Source of the DNA: JAKVAV01 sp047632755
GTDB taxonomy: Bacteria; Bacteroidota; Bacteroidia; Flavobacteriales_D; Cryomorphaceae
Direction: 5' to 3'
NCBI GenBank assembly: GCA_047632755.1
Contig: JBLIDT010000011.1
Coordinates: forward strand, 21,395-85,394
Length of the DNA: 64,000 nt
Positions 9,664 to 17,918 of this stretch are shown piece after piece. The position numbers were made by a program, and so were the translations under genes. How positions within the stretch are numbered: position 1 is the stretch's first letter; each line of letters starts with the position of its first letter. The notes below the pieces were generated by a model that saw only the letters and a program-made list of their open reading frames with translations, made no database searches and was not told the origin of the DNA.

Positions 9664-9730
9664 TATGATCAGTATTGAACTTTAGTTTGAACAAACTCAA
9701 AGTTAAGGATTGCCAAATATTTTTACCCCT

Positions 9731-9758
9731 ACCATTCTTACCTCGCGGCAAGAATGGT
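9731..9758. terminator. Inverted repeat between rnpB and the 54-residue gene
   Basis: ACCATTCTT and AAGAATGGT form a perfect 9-bp stem around a 10-base loop. On the plus strand the stem is followed by ATTTTTAA, on the minus strand by a GGGG step and then AAAAATA. It sits downstream of rnpB in the minus direction and could end that transcript or act in both directions. Confidence 0.5.
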
Positions 9759-9784
9759 ATTTTTAAATGGAGTAAAAAAAAATA

Positions 9785-10143
9785 AAACCTATAAGCCGGA
9801 TCCTGTTTCCTTCGCCGAAACGAAAGAATTCCATCATTTATCTAGCCCTGCCGTTGCCAGCAGGATCGAGCAGCCTACCCTCCGAGATCGAGCGAGCAGC
9901 TCTCAAACCTCGGTTTACATGGCCTTACAGTCCGCGGGGTTTACCTCCTGCATATGTCACCACATACAGCTGTGGGCTCTTACCCCACTCTTTTCACCCT
10001 TACCAAACCAAAAGCTTGGCGGTATAGTCTCTGCGGCACTTTCCGTCTCCGCCTAAGGCGGATCCTTCCCGTTAGGAAGCGCGGTGCTCTGTACTGTCCG
10101 GACTTTCCTCCCCGAGGTCGAGCTCGGGGCGATGGAACGGTTT
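9785..10143 (-). ncRNA. rnpB: RNase P RNA, bacterial class A
   Basis: Read on the minus strand, the RNA opens with AAACCGTTCCATCG, then a GC-rich hairpin, then the universal GAGGAAAGTCCGGAC block of helix P4 and CR-I. It ends with the matching GGATCCGGCTTATAGGTTT. The terminal AAACC and GGTTT pair as P1, which sets the limits given here to within a few bases. The catalytic RNA removes 5' leaders from pre-tRNA. A TACCTTTG promoter box lies just upstream at 10148-10155, and a T-rich run follows the 3' end on the minus strand. Open frames that cross this region on the plus strand are not genes. Confidence 0.95.
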
Positions 10144-10147
10144 GAAA

Positions 10148-10155
10148 CAAAGGTA
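10148..10155 (-). promoter_or_regulatory. -7 promoter box of rnpB (TACCTTTG)
   Basis: An exact match to the Bacteroidetes -7 consensus TAnnTTTG, ending five bases before the predicted RNA 5' end. A T-rich stretch (TTTTTAGCC) sits near the expected -33 position but is not a clean TTTG. Confidence 0.65.
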
Positions 10156-10241
10156 GCCGAATTGTAATCGTTCGGCTAAAAATCTATCTTTGTAATCTCT
10201 TCATTTTAAAGCATTTTCACGGTATAACTTGCAATTGTAAC

Positions 10242-11315
10242 ATGAAACACCTGTACAACGGAGAGGATTGGCGCGTGCTAAAGAAGCGTATGATCGAAAG
10301 TGACCATGACAGGGTCACCGTTTCGTTTTATCAATACGCAAAGCTCGACAATCCTCCATTTTTCAGAGATTACCTTTTTAGAAATTGGGATAGCCTCGGC
10401 ATTTTCGGGAGAATCTATGTCGCCCATGAAGGCATCAACGCTCAACTTTCAGTGCCTCGAGAAAAATTCGAAGACTTCAGAGATCACCTCTACAACATTA
10501 ACTTTCTGAATGGAGTACGTCTAAATGTAGCAATAGATGATGATGGAATGAGTTTCTACAAACTCATCATAAAGGTGAGACCGAAAATTCTAGCTGACGG
10601 CTTAAACGACGATACCTTTGACGTTACCGACAAGGGAAAACACCTCAAGGCCGAGGAGTTCAATGACCTCATCGAGAAAGACGACACGATCCTCATCGAT
10701 ATGCGAAACCACTACGAAACAGAAGTCGGGCATTTCAAAAATGCCATCACTCCAGATGTAGATACCTTTCGCGATTCACTTCCTTATATTTCTGACAACC
10801 TGAATGGTCTTGAAGACAAGAATCTGGTAATGTATTGCACTGGTGGAATTCGTTGCGAGAAAGCGTCAGCGTGGCTAAAACACAAAGGATTCCCTAATGT
10901 ACATCAGCTAGAAGGCGGCATTATTGAATACACCCGCCGAACAAACGAAAAAGGACTAGACAATAAATTCGTGGGTAAAAACTTTGTCTTCGATGAGCGA
11001 ATGGCGGAAGGCATCACACGAGATGTGATTGCCCGGTGCCACCAATGTGGTAAGCCCAATGATACGCACGTGAATTGCCTAAACAAAGGCTGTCACACCC
11101 TATTCATTCAGTGCTCCAACTGCTCAGGAAAATACGAAGGCTGTTGTTCGATTGCTTGTCAAGACGTGATTCAACTTTCGGAAGAAGAACAGAAAAAGCA
11201 CCGAGAAGGTAAACACGCCAACGCCAAAATTTACAAGAAAGGTCGATCGCCGCACATTAAGCATAAGACTTTGCACAATCCTTTGAAGGAAGCCCTTAAG
11301 AAATTTCGAGATTAG
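10242..11315 (+). CDS. trhO: tRNA uridine(34) hydroxylase, rhodanese-like
   Basis: 357 residues. The protein (formerly YceA) hydroxylates wobble uridine 34 of some tRNAs in an oxygen-dependent way, giving 5-hydroxyuridine. The N-terminal domain shows YVAHEGINAQLSVP, and the central rhodanese domain (about 135-245) carries the active-site loop CTGGIRCEK with Cys199. The C-terminal part holds several CxxC pairs (CHQCG, CSNCSG, CC) that may bind zinc. The lysine-rich tail is common in Bacteroidetes members. The gene is cytoplasmic and monocistronic or paired with the small gene that follows. It is transcribed away from rnpB. Confidence 0.93.
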   Translation: MKHLYNGEDWRVLKKRMIESDHDRVTVSFYQYAKLDNPPFFRDYLFRNWDSLGIFGRIYVAHEGINAQLSVPREKFEDFRDHLYNINFLNGVRLNVAIDDDGMSFYKLIIKVRPKILADGLNDDTFDVTDKGKHLKAEEFNDLIEKDDTILIDMRNHYETEVGHFKNAITPDVDTFRDSLPYISDNLNGLEDKNLVMYCTGGIRCEKASAWLKHKGFPNVHQLEGGIIEYTRRTNEKGLDNKFVGKNFVFDERMAEGITRDVIARCHQCGKPNDTHVNCLNKGCHTLFIQCSNCSGKYEGCCSIACQDVIQLSEEEQKKHREGKHANAKIYKKGRSPHIKHKTLHNPLKEALKKFRD

Positions 11316-11340
11316 ATTCTGTTGAATTGACTCTCTTGAT

Positions 11341-11348
11341 TAAGTTTG
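11341..11348 (+). promoter_or_regulatory. -7 promoter box (TAAGTTTG) next to a start codon
   Basis: Exact TAnnTTTG match that ends four bases before the ATG at 11353. If used, transcription would begin at or next to the start codon, giving a leaderless message. Confidence 0.4.
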
Positions 11349-11352
11349 CAAA

Positions 11353-11694
11353 ATGATTGTTTTCCGCACCTATAATGTCATCGCTCCAAAGTTCAAAATC
11401 GAAGATTTGGTAGACGGAGGTATTAAGACTCTTCGAAAAAACTTTGGTAGCGGCGATTTTCAAGAGGACGACTACCTGATAGGAATAGGCGTGAAAAACG
11501 CGACAGAAGTAAGAGAGGTTTTTGAGAAACTTCTGGAACTTGGTCTTTCATTTGACGGGGCCTCTGCGACTACCGATGATTTTACCGTGGTAGCCAAAGA
11601 AGGAATTTGGTGGCCTGTGGCTTGGCTTGTTTCAAATGACGATGGGTCTTGGTTTATTGCCGATGTGGAAGCACCTCACAGTGGTAGCTCGTAG
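11353..11694 (+). CDS. Small hypothetical protein, 113 residues
   Basis: A complete frame of 113 residues with an early acidic/aromatic region (IVFRTYNVIAPKF), a glycine-rich middle (GGIKTLRKNFGSGDF) and a tryptophan-rich end (GIWWPVAWLVSNDDGSWF). It has no signal peptide and no membrane segment. The alternating hydrophobic pattern suggests a small alpha/beta domain. It begins 37 bp after trhO; a good -7 box just before its ATG suggests it can be transcribed on its own. No family is recognised. The acid-rich, well-balanced composition supports it as a real gene. Confidence 0.6.
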   Translation: MIVFRTYNVIAPKFKIEDLVDGGIKTLRKNFGSGDFQEDDYLIGIGVKNATEVREVFEKLLELGLSFDGASATTDDFTVVAKEGIWWPVAWLVSNDDGSWFIADVEAPHSGSS

Positions 11695-12009
11695 ACGGTA
11701 ATTAGTAGCTGGTAGTTTTTTGCTTGGTATTTAAAAAATCATTCCAGATGAGTTGGGGCTTGGCTTAACCGCCAAGAGCGCAAAGCAAAGGCGCTCAGAC
11801 CACGAAGCGATTCACCTTAAGTTGAAGCGATAATTCTGACTTAACAGCGATTTCTTAGAGGGTTTTATGAAACTTGGCGAACTTTTTGGAAAAAAAACCT
11901 ATCGTTTTAAAATAAAGCTTTAAGATCTTCAATTGAAATTCAGCCTTCTGCACTTTAAACAAATAACACTTCAAGGCCTTTAGCCTTCTAACAAACCTAA
12001 AAGAAAATC
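11695..12009. other. Intergenic stretch without a recognisable gene
   Basis: 315 bases. The first part holds a short GTAGCTGGTAG-like low-complexity run, distantly similar to the GTAGCCA tandem repeat at 63833. A segment rich in AAGAGCGCAAAGC-type words follows, which looks like dispersed filler sequence. I see no RNA gene, strong hairpin or convincing promoter. Confidence 0.5.
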
Positions 12010-12729
12010 ATGATTGATATAAATGGAAAAACCGCCCTCATAACTGGCGGAACAAAAGGAATAGGATACGGTGTAGCTGAGATTTTACTCAAAAAAGGAG
12101 TCTCCGTTTGCATCACAGGGCGCAACAGCGAATCGGTAGCTGAGGCAGCCGAAAAGCTCAATCAAGTGAGCGATGCCGCCGCCATTGGAATTACTGCCGA
12201 TGTACGCTCATACTCCGATATGGAGATGGTGATGACTGAGATGGTGAGCCAACTCGGAAAGATTGACGCCGTGATTGCCAATGCAGGATTAGGCCATTTT
12301 GGAAGCATTGAAGACATTACGCCTGAGCAATTCAACCAAACGATTGATACCAATCTCACAGGGGTTTTCAACACCATCAAACCAGCAATAAAAGCGTTAA
12401 AAGATTCGAAAGGCTATATCATCACCATTGCCAGTCTAGCAGGAACAAATTTCTTCGCAGGAGGCTCAGCTTACAACGCAAGCAAATTCGGTTTGGTAGG
12501 TTTCACACAAGCTGTTATGCTCGATCTGCGTCAGCACGATATCAAGGTGAGCACCATTATGCCAGGATCGGTGACCAGTCACTTTGCGGGACATACGCCA
12601 GATGATGCTGATGCATGGAAAATTCAACCCGAAGACATCGGTGAGATGATCGTTTACCTTTTGGAAGCCAATCCGAGAAATCTTCCTTCAAAAATTGAGG
12701 TGAGACCGAGTAAGCCACCAACGAAATAA
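12010..12729 (+). CDS. Short-chain dehydrogenase/reductase (SDR), classical type
   Basis: 239 residues with all hallmarks of a classical SDR. These are the nucleotide-binding TGGTKGIG at residues 12-19, NAG in VIANAGLG, the catalytic Ser in TIASLAG, and YNASK. The arginine and serine shortly after the second strand (TGRNSESV) favour NADP(H). The enzyme would reduce a carbonyl or oxidise an alcohol in the cytoplasm, but the substrate cannot be told from sequence. The C-terminus (IEVRPSKPPTK) is typical of a Bacteroidetes subgroup annotated only as SDR. It is alone on the plus strand and convergent with rimK. Confidence 0.88.
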   Translation: MIDINGKTALITGGTKGIGYGVAEILLKKGVSVCITGRNSESVAEAAEKLNQVSDAAAIGITADVRSYSDMEMVMTEMVSQLGKIDAVIANAGLGHFGSIEDITPEQFNQTIDTNLTGVFNTIKPAIKALKDSKGYIITIASLAGTNFFAGGSAYNASKFGLVGFTQAVMLDLRQHDIKVSTIMPGSVTSHFAGHTPDDADAWKIQPEDIGEMIVYLLEANPRNLPSKIEVRPSKPPTK

Positions 12730-12791
12730 GAATTGGGAATTAGGAATTAAAAATGAGGAGATTTTCTTGAGCACCGCAAATTCTTCATTGA

Positions 12792-13697
12792 CTAAGCTCC
12801 GACTTTGTCTTTTCTAAAATTCTTGCCAGCGTTGTCTTCAATGTATTTGATCACTTCGCTGGCAATGTCTTTTCCTGTAGCTTTTTCTATCCCTTCCAAC
12901 CCTGGCGAAGAGTTCACCTCCAAAACGAGCGGACCTCTGCTTGATTCAATCATATCTACACCAGCCATTTCGAGTCCCATAGCTTTAGCGGCAGATTGAG
13001 CTACTGTTCTTTGTTGACGAGTCAATTTCACCGCAGTAGCAGTACCGCCACGGTGAAGATTGGAACGAAACTCACCTTCAGCTCCTTGGCGTTTCATGGC
13101 TCCAACTACTTTTCCGTTTACCACAAAGGCGCGGATATCCGCACCACCTGCTTCAGCAATAAATTCTTGGATCAGCATGTTAGCCTTGAGTCCGTGAAAG
13201 GCCTCTACGACCGATTTTGCCGCTTTCTTTGTTTCTGCCAAAACCACCCCGATGCCCTGGGTTCCTTCTAGAAGTTTAATGATTACTGGAGCTCCACCGA
13301 TCTCATCAATTAGTGGATCGAGCTTTTTGGGATGATTCGTGAAAATTGTTTTTGGAATGCCAATGTCATGGCGACTAAAAATCTGCGTGCTCCGCAATTT
13401 ATCCCGTGATCGAACAATCGAGATGGACGAATTGACTGTAAAGGTATTTCGCATCTCAAACTGACGCACGACTGCAGTGCCGTAAAAGGTGACTGAAGCA
13501 CCAATTCTCGGAATGATCGCGTCTACATCACTAAGGTCTTTGTCGTTGTAAATCACTCTGGGATTCTTGTATTCACCTATGAGCGAGCAACCTAAGTGAT
13601 CAACGACTATGGCTTCATGGCCACGCTTTATTGCAGCTTCTCTAAGTCTGTTGGTGGAATAAAGACTTTTGTTTCGGCTGAGGATAGCAATTTTCAT
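12792..13697 (-). CDS. rimK: RimK family ATP-grasp glutamate ligase
   Basis: 301 residues. RimK adds glutamate residues to the C-terminus of ribosomal protein S6 in E. coli and makes poly-alpha-glutamate. The N-terminal domain begins MKIAILSRNKSLYST as in the family. The ATP-grasp core shows PVIIKLLEGTQGIGVVLAE, MLIQEFIAEAGGADIRAFVV and the metal site LVLEVNSSPGLEGIE. The length is that of E. coli RimK. Its start overlaps by four bases the stop of an upstream protease gene, so the two are translationally coupled. A divergent AstE/aspartoacylase-like gene lies beyond. In other bacteria the same three families cluster, which supports joint control of a glutamate tail. Confidence 0.93.
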   Translation of the reverse strand: MKIAILSRNKSLYSTNRLREAAIKRGHEAIVVDHLGCSLIGEYKNPRVIYNDKDLSDVDAIIPRIGASVTFYGTAVVRQFEMRNTFTVNSSISIVRSRDKLRSTQIFSRHDIGIPKTIFTNHPKKLDPLIDEIGGAPVIIKLLEGTQGIGVVLAETKKAAKSVVEAFHGLKANMLIQEFIAEAGGADIRAFVVNGKVVGAMKRQGAEGEFRSNLHRGGTATAVKLTRQQRTVAQSAAKAMGLEMAGVDMIESSRGPLVLEVNSSPGLEGIEKATGKDIASEVIKYIEDNAGKNFRKDKVGA

Positions 13698-14122
13698 AAT
13701 TCGTTTTGCACGTAACTTCTGGATACATCAATAAGGAAATCGTTGGCGAGAAAACGACGGCCCAACAATACGGAATAATTCATCGTGGAACGGTCTGTCA
13801 AAGAGACTTGAGTCAACTTTTCACAATCTCCTAAACTTATTTTAACCTCTACTATATAGCGGCGTTCAATTTGACCATTTGAGCTCCTGATTTTTCTTCT
13901 CTTAAACCTCTCAAAGCGTACAACTTTTTTTGAGCGCTTCAAAAAGTGGCAGCAGAGAACCTTTTTGCCCCGCATCTCTTCTTCCCAAATCTCATCGCAA
14001 TGAATAGAGGAGGATTTCGCACCTGAATCAATTCTCGCTACGATATGTTCGCGCTTCTGATCAGGAAAAGAAATCTTCTCTTTGTTTCCTACGATTCGCT
14101 TTTCTCCTACTCTGTTGTTCAT
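13694..14122 (-). CDS. RimB-like retropepsin-fold protease (ATP-dependent zinc protease family)
   Basis: 142 residues. The motif ARIDSGAKSSSIH (D32) is the retropepsin-like active-site signature D-S/T-G-A of the RimB/PF05618 family, often annotated as ATP-dependent zinc protease. The second half has LGDCEKLTQVSLTDRS and LLGRRFLAND, which match the family's second strand pair. One Asp per chain implies a homodimer. RimB-type proteases are reported to remove glutamate tails added by RimK. The gene overlaps rimK by four bases (ATGA), and its function as RimK antagonist is inferred from family and context. No signal peptide is seen. Confidence 0.85.
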   Translation of the reverse strand: MNNRVGEKRIVGNKEKISFPDQKREHIVARIDSGAKSSSIHCDEIWEEEMRGKKVLCCHFLKRSKKVVRFERFKRRKIRSSNGQIERRYIVEVKISLGDCEKLTQVSLTDRSTMNYSVLLGRRFLANDFLIDVSRSYVQNEL

Positions 14123-14171
14123 AGGGATGTTGTCTTTTTAAGAACTCAAATGTATTCATTTCAGACACCGT

Positions 14172-15185
14172 TTGATAACTATAAAAACAGAGTTTTACGA
14201 TACTTACCTTTACCTAAAACCTACTGCCATCGCAAAGAAGAAAGAAATCGTCATAGCAGGCCAAAGTATACCTGCGGGCGAAAAAACGAAAATTAATATT
14301 CGCTTAGCGAAGTTACCCTCGGGAACGGTCATCGATCTACCAGTATATATCTTCAGAAGCAAAAATGAAGGGCCGACGATCTTATTAAGTGGTGGACTTC
14401 ATGGCGACGAAATAAACGGAATTGAAATCGTTCGAAGTTTGATCGACAGAGGTCATTTTGAGAATCTAAAGCGAGGTTCGGTGGTGGCCATTCCCATCAT
14501 GAACATCTATGGTTTCTTAAACTTTAGCAGGGATGTTCCCGATGGAAAAGATGTCAACCGAAGCTTTCCTGGGTCAACTACTGGTTCGCTCGCCTCAAGA
14601 ATAGCCCATTTCATTAGCCACAATATTCTAAAGGAAATTGATTTTGGAATTGACTTCCATACCGGCGGAGCATCGCGGTTTAACTTCCCACAAATTCGCC
14701 ATGCAGCAAAAGACAAAAAGGCATTAGAGCATGCCAAGAGCACAGGTGCGCCGCTTATTATGCAGAGCGCCTTCTTGGATAAGAGTCTAAGGAAACAAGC
14801 CTTCAAAATGGGCAAAACCATGTTGGTATTCGAAGGGGGCGAAAGTATGAGAATGGATGAGGAGATAGTTGAAGCAGGTGTATCAAGTGCTCTTCATCTA
14901 CTCTTTAAAAATGATATGATTGAGGTTGAATTGCCTGAGACAGCTGAATCGATACTCTGCGAAAAATCGATATGGATCCGCGCCAAGCGCAGCGGAATTT
15001 ACCGCGGTGTGCTTAAGTCTGGAATGACAGTTACCAAGGGAGATATCCTCGGATATATTACTGACCCGTTTGGCGAGTTTAGCATGAACATAAAATCACC
15101 ATCAAACGGATTCGTGGTATGCCACAACAATATGCCCGTGGTCAATCAAGGCGATGCGCTGATACATTTGGGTCTCCTCACATAA
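14172..15185 (+). CDS. Succinylglutamate desuccinylase/aspartoacylase family protein (AstE/AspA-like)
   Basis: 337 residues from a TTG at 14172; family homology clearly begins by EIVIAGQSI at about residue 25, so a later non-ATG start is possible. Zinc ligands H77 and E80 (GGLHGDEINGIE) and H163 (DFHTGG) mark a metal-dependent carboxypeptidase-like deacylase. SRFNFPQIRH and a C-terminal beta domain (GVLKSGMTVTKGDILGYITDPFGEF) complete the family pattern. It is divergent from rimB-rimK with only 49 bp between them. Members next to RimK are thought to act on amidated or glutamylated substrates, but the actual substrate is unknown. Confidence 0.88.
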   Translation: MITIKTEFYDTYLYLKPTAIAKKKEIVIAGQSIPAGEKTKINIRLAKLPSGTVIDLPVYIFRSKNEGPTILLSGGLHGDEINGIEIVRSLIDRGHFENLKRGSVVAIPIMNIYGFLNFSRDVPDGKDVNRSFPGSTTGSLASRIAHFISHNILKEIDFGIDFHTGGASRFNFPQIRHAAKDKKALEHAKSTGAPLIMQSAFLDKSLRKQAFKMGKTMLVFEGGESMRMDEEIVEAGVSSALHLLFKNDMIEVELPETAESILCEKSIWIRAKRSGIYRGVLKSGMTVTKGDILGYITDPFGEFSMNIKSPSNGFVVCHNNMPVVNQGDALIHLGLLT

Positions 15186-15252
15186 TTCCATTCATTCTAA
15201 GTGCAAATTTAACGCGCAAAATGGCTTATGAATTTTCAGAAGAATCATTTCA

Positions 15253-16404
15253 TCACAATGTGGCGCATCCTATCCTTACAGCAACACTTCCTGGTTTATG
15301 CAGATTTTTCTGCATTTCATCCAAGGCCATCGGAACGTCTTCTAATTCAATAATTTTTGAAACCACTGGCTTCAGTGCTCCTGTTTCAAAAAGACGCCCT
15401 ACTTGATGAAAATCGTGATGAGAACCACCATGTGAACCTTGCAATCTTTTTTGAGCCAACCACAGGTAGCGCAAATCGAAAGTCCCCAAATAACCAGTAG
15501 TTCCTGCACAGGTTACAACCATTCCACTTTTGCCACAGATAAAAATCGACGTAGGCAAGGTTTGCTCTCCCGGATGCTCCAATACAACGTTAGGCCATTT
15601 ACCACCTGTCAACGTAAGAACATCTTTGAGCACGGTTTTAGCCTCATTTCTCCATTGGACTTGTTTCTCGGGTGTCGTTTCAGGAGAGGTTAAAGCACCC
15701 CATTGACTGCTTCGGGTTCTTAGTATCGCTTTGGCACCCATCTCTTCGCAAAAGAGTTTGCGCTCTTCGGTACTGACTATGCAAACTGGTATAGCACCGA
15801 AGTGTTGACATATTTGTATAGCCATCACTCCTAAGCCGCCTGAACCACCCCATATGGCGACTACGTCACCTTTCTTAATATTGTGCGGGTGCCAGTGTGT
15901 AAGCATGCGGTATGCGGTGGTAGAAGAAAGCATTATAGTTGCCGCCTCTTCCCAACTTAGATTTTTAGGTTTTCTAACACACTGGTGCTCCTTGACCAAG
16001 CAATATTCTGCAAGGCTTCCCCAATTCGTTTCAAAACCCCATGCTTTAGACGTTTCATATATGGTAGGATCCTCGCCTGTGTAATAGCCAGGGTCGTTTC
16101 TATCGAACCATATCGGAGCGACAACAATCTCATCTCCTGGCTTAACATTGGTCACTCCAACTCCGACCTCTTCAACTATACCCGAAGCATCTGACCCAAT
16201 TACATGAAAAGGTTCTCCACCGATGGCCTTGATTAAATTAATCGGGTAACCTCTGGCGGCCCAGATATTATTGTAATTCAGACCTGCGGCCATTACCTTC
16301 ACTCTTACCTCATCCGTCTTCAATTCGGGGAGATTTACGTCTTCTATTTGATAAGCGTAAAGGGGATCTCCATACCTTTCTTCTCTAACTACCTGTGCTT
16401 TCAT
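15253..16404 (-). CDS. Crotonyl-CoA carboxylase/reductase-like zinc-type dehydrogenase
   Basis: 383 residues of the MDR superfamily. GGSGGLGVMAIQ is the NADP-binding turn. The long phrase VLEHPGEQTLPTS and the segment MVVTCAGTTGYLGTFDLRYLWL are typical of crotonyl-CoA carboxylase/reductases (CCR), which reduce 2-enoyl-CoA while fixing CO2 to give alkylmalonyl-CoA. From memory, CO2-binding residues of Kitasatospora CCR are Asn81, Phe170, Glu171 and His365. Matching positions here appear to be N45 (GLNYNNIW), F124-E125 (WGFETNWGS) and the His in QGSHGG, so carboxylation is plausible. It is shorter at the N-terminus than primary-metabolism CCRs. It is last in a five-gene operon, 20 bp after the ligase gene. 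A plain enoyl-CoA reductase is the alternative. Confidence 0.82.
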   Translation of the reverse strand: MKAQVVREERYGDPLYAYQIEDVNLPELKTDEVRVKVMAAGLNYNNIWAARGYPINLIKAIGGEPFHVIGSDASGIVEEVGVGVTNVKPGDEIVVAPIWFDRNDPGYYTGEDPTIYETSKAWGFETNWGSLAEYCLVKEHQCVRKPKNLSWEEAATIMLSSTTAYRMLTHWHPHNIKKGDVVAIWGGSGGLGVMAIQICQHFGAIPVCIVSTEERKLFCEEMGAKAILRTRSSQWGALTSPETTPEKQVQWRNEAKTVLKDVLTLTGGKWPNVVLEHPGEQTLPTSIFICGKSGMVVTCAGTTGYLGTFDLRYLWLAQKRLQGSHGGSHHDFHQVGRLFETGALKPVVSKIIELEDVPMALDEMQKNLHKPGSVAVRIGCATL

Positions 16405-16424
16405 AACTAGTTTTGATTGGCTTT

Positions 16425-17918
16425 TTACTTAAGATTGATTTTCAATTGCTTGCGAACAACTTTTCCTGCCAAGTTTTTTGGAAGCTCATCGACAAACACC
16501 CACTTTCGTGGTATCTTGTAACCCGACAGATGTTTTCTCGACCAAGTATCCAACTCAGATTCAGTAAGGTCATTTGAATTTTTGATGATGGCTGCACAAA
16601 TCATTTCACCGTACTCCTCTGATTCAATACCCAAAACACAAACTTGATCTACTTTTGGATGATCGTTCAAAACAGCCTCGACTTCTGAAGGGTAGACATT
16701 GATCCCTTTGCTGATGATCATATCATTCTTGCGGTCTAATATGTAAAGAAAACCGTCATTGTCCTGCTTTACAAAGTCGCCTGTTTTCAGCCAGCCGTCG
16801 GCAAAACCTTCGGGATAAGAATTGCCCCAATAAGAGGTGATGATACTTTCCCCGCGAACAAGCAACTCTCCGATCTCTCCACGTTGAACCTCAGCACCCT
16901 CATTATTTACAATTTTCAGCTCTACTCCTGCCACCTGTTTGCCTGCTGAAACGATGGTGACATCGTTGGCGCCAGTACTTAAAATACGTTGATGGTCAGA
17001 GGCTCTGAGCAATGAGATGATTCCACTCGTTTCGGTAAGGCCATATCCTTGAACCAAATCACACCCAAACTTATGGTGAGCTGCTTTTAACAGCGCTGCA
17101 GGTATAGGAGCCCCGCCATAATGGAGCAGTTTTAAATGCTCAAAAGACGGATGATTATCAGGTATGGCCTTCACTATGGCCATGATCAGCGCAGGGGGCA
17201 AGAATATGTTCGTAATTTTTTTGCTGGAAATCATTTCTACAAATGACACCGCGTCAAATTGCCTTTGCATGACGACTGTGCCACCATTGCCCAATGTTAA
17301 AAAGAGATATCCTGCACCAGCGATATTGAATAGAGGAACTGCAATTAAGCTTCGCTGACCGTATCCCATCCCTGGGAAATCCAATGTAATATTGCGGATC
17401 ATCGCAAGTAAATTTTTGTGCGTTAGCACTATACCTTTTGGAGTGCCCGTAGTTCCAGATGTGAAAATTTGAATAGCCTCGTCATCAGTTCCTATAGTCT
17501 CCGAAAAAGATTCGGGAAGGTCTTTGACCCCGTTCAGCAGTTCTCCAATTTCCATTAAAGGAATGTCTGTCGCTCCATTTTCGACAATTGGTAGAAATGA
17601 CTCTGAATAATAAATGGCCTTTATTTCCGCGTGTGGGATTAAAAGTTTTAACTCATTTGGCTGAATCCACCAATTTATTTGAACTGGAACCACACCTGAT
17701 TTAAGACAACCAACTATTAAAACGGGTACATCAATTTCGTTCGCCGAGAGAATAGCGATTCTATCTCCTTTGGAAAACTCTGCAGATAGCTTCCTGGCGA
17801 TTTTATTGGATCTCTTCTCTAACTCGAGGTAACTATATTTATTTTCACCCACCTCTAGAGCACTATTTTGAGGAGTCACAAATGCCCTATGCGACAACAG
17901 TTTACCAAGTGTGTTCAT
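16425..17918 (-). CDS. Class I acyl-activating enzyme (fatty acyl-CoA ligase-like)
   Basis: 497 residues of the ANL superfamily. Motifs in order: IFTSGTTGTPKGIVLTH (A3 phosphate loop), YGLTETSG (A5), DGWLKTGDFV (A7), LDRKNDMIISKGINVYPSEVE (A8 hinge), and GKVVRKQL with the catalytic Lys (A10). The enzyme activates a carboxylic acid to acyl-AMP and then probably acyl-CoA, because no carrier protein gene is nearby. The start codon overlaps the SDR stop by four bases (ATGA), so it is translated with the ketosynthase/SDR genes. It probably supplies the acyl starter, or activates the product of the ketosynthases. An OleC-like beta-lactone synthetase role was considered, but no OleB-like hydrolase is present. 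Confidence 0.85.
   Translation of the reverse strand: MNTLGKLLSHRAFVTPQNSALEVGENKYSYLELEKRSNKIARKLSAEFSKGDRIAILSANEIDVPVLIVGCLKSGVVPVQINWWIQPNELKLLIPHAEIKAIYYSESFLPIVENGATDIPLMEIGELLNGVKDLPESFSETIGTDDEAIQIFTSGTTGTPKGIVLTHKNLLAMIRNITLDFPGMGYGQRSLIAVPLFNIAGAGYLFLTLGNGGTVVMQRQFDAVSFVEMISSKKITNIFLPPALIMAIVKAIPDNHPSFEHLKLLHYGGAPIPAALLKAAHHKFGCDLVQGYGLTETSGIISLLRASDHQRILSTGANDVTIVSAGKQVAGVELKIVNNEGAEVQRGEIGELLVRGESIITSYWGNSYPEGFADGWLKTGDFVKQDNDGFLYILDRKNDMIISKGINVYPSEVEAVLNDHPKVDQVCVLGIESEEYGEMICAAIIKNSNDLTESELDTWSRKHLSGYKIPRKWVFVDELPKNLAGKVVRKQLKINLK

Noticed and set aside
9754..10145. Open frames on the plus strand across 9754-10056 and 9954-10145
   Set aside because: They lie antisense to RNase P RNA, and their composition is that of the structured RNA.
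12730..12791. Imperfect stem between the SDR gene and rimK as a terminator
   Set aside because: The arms have several mismatches and no T-run follows on either strand.
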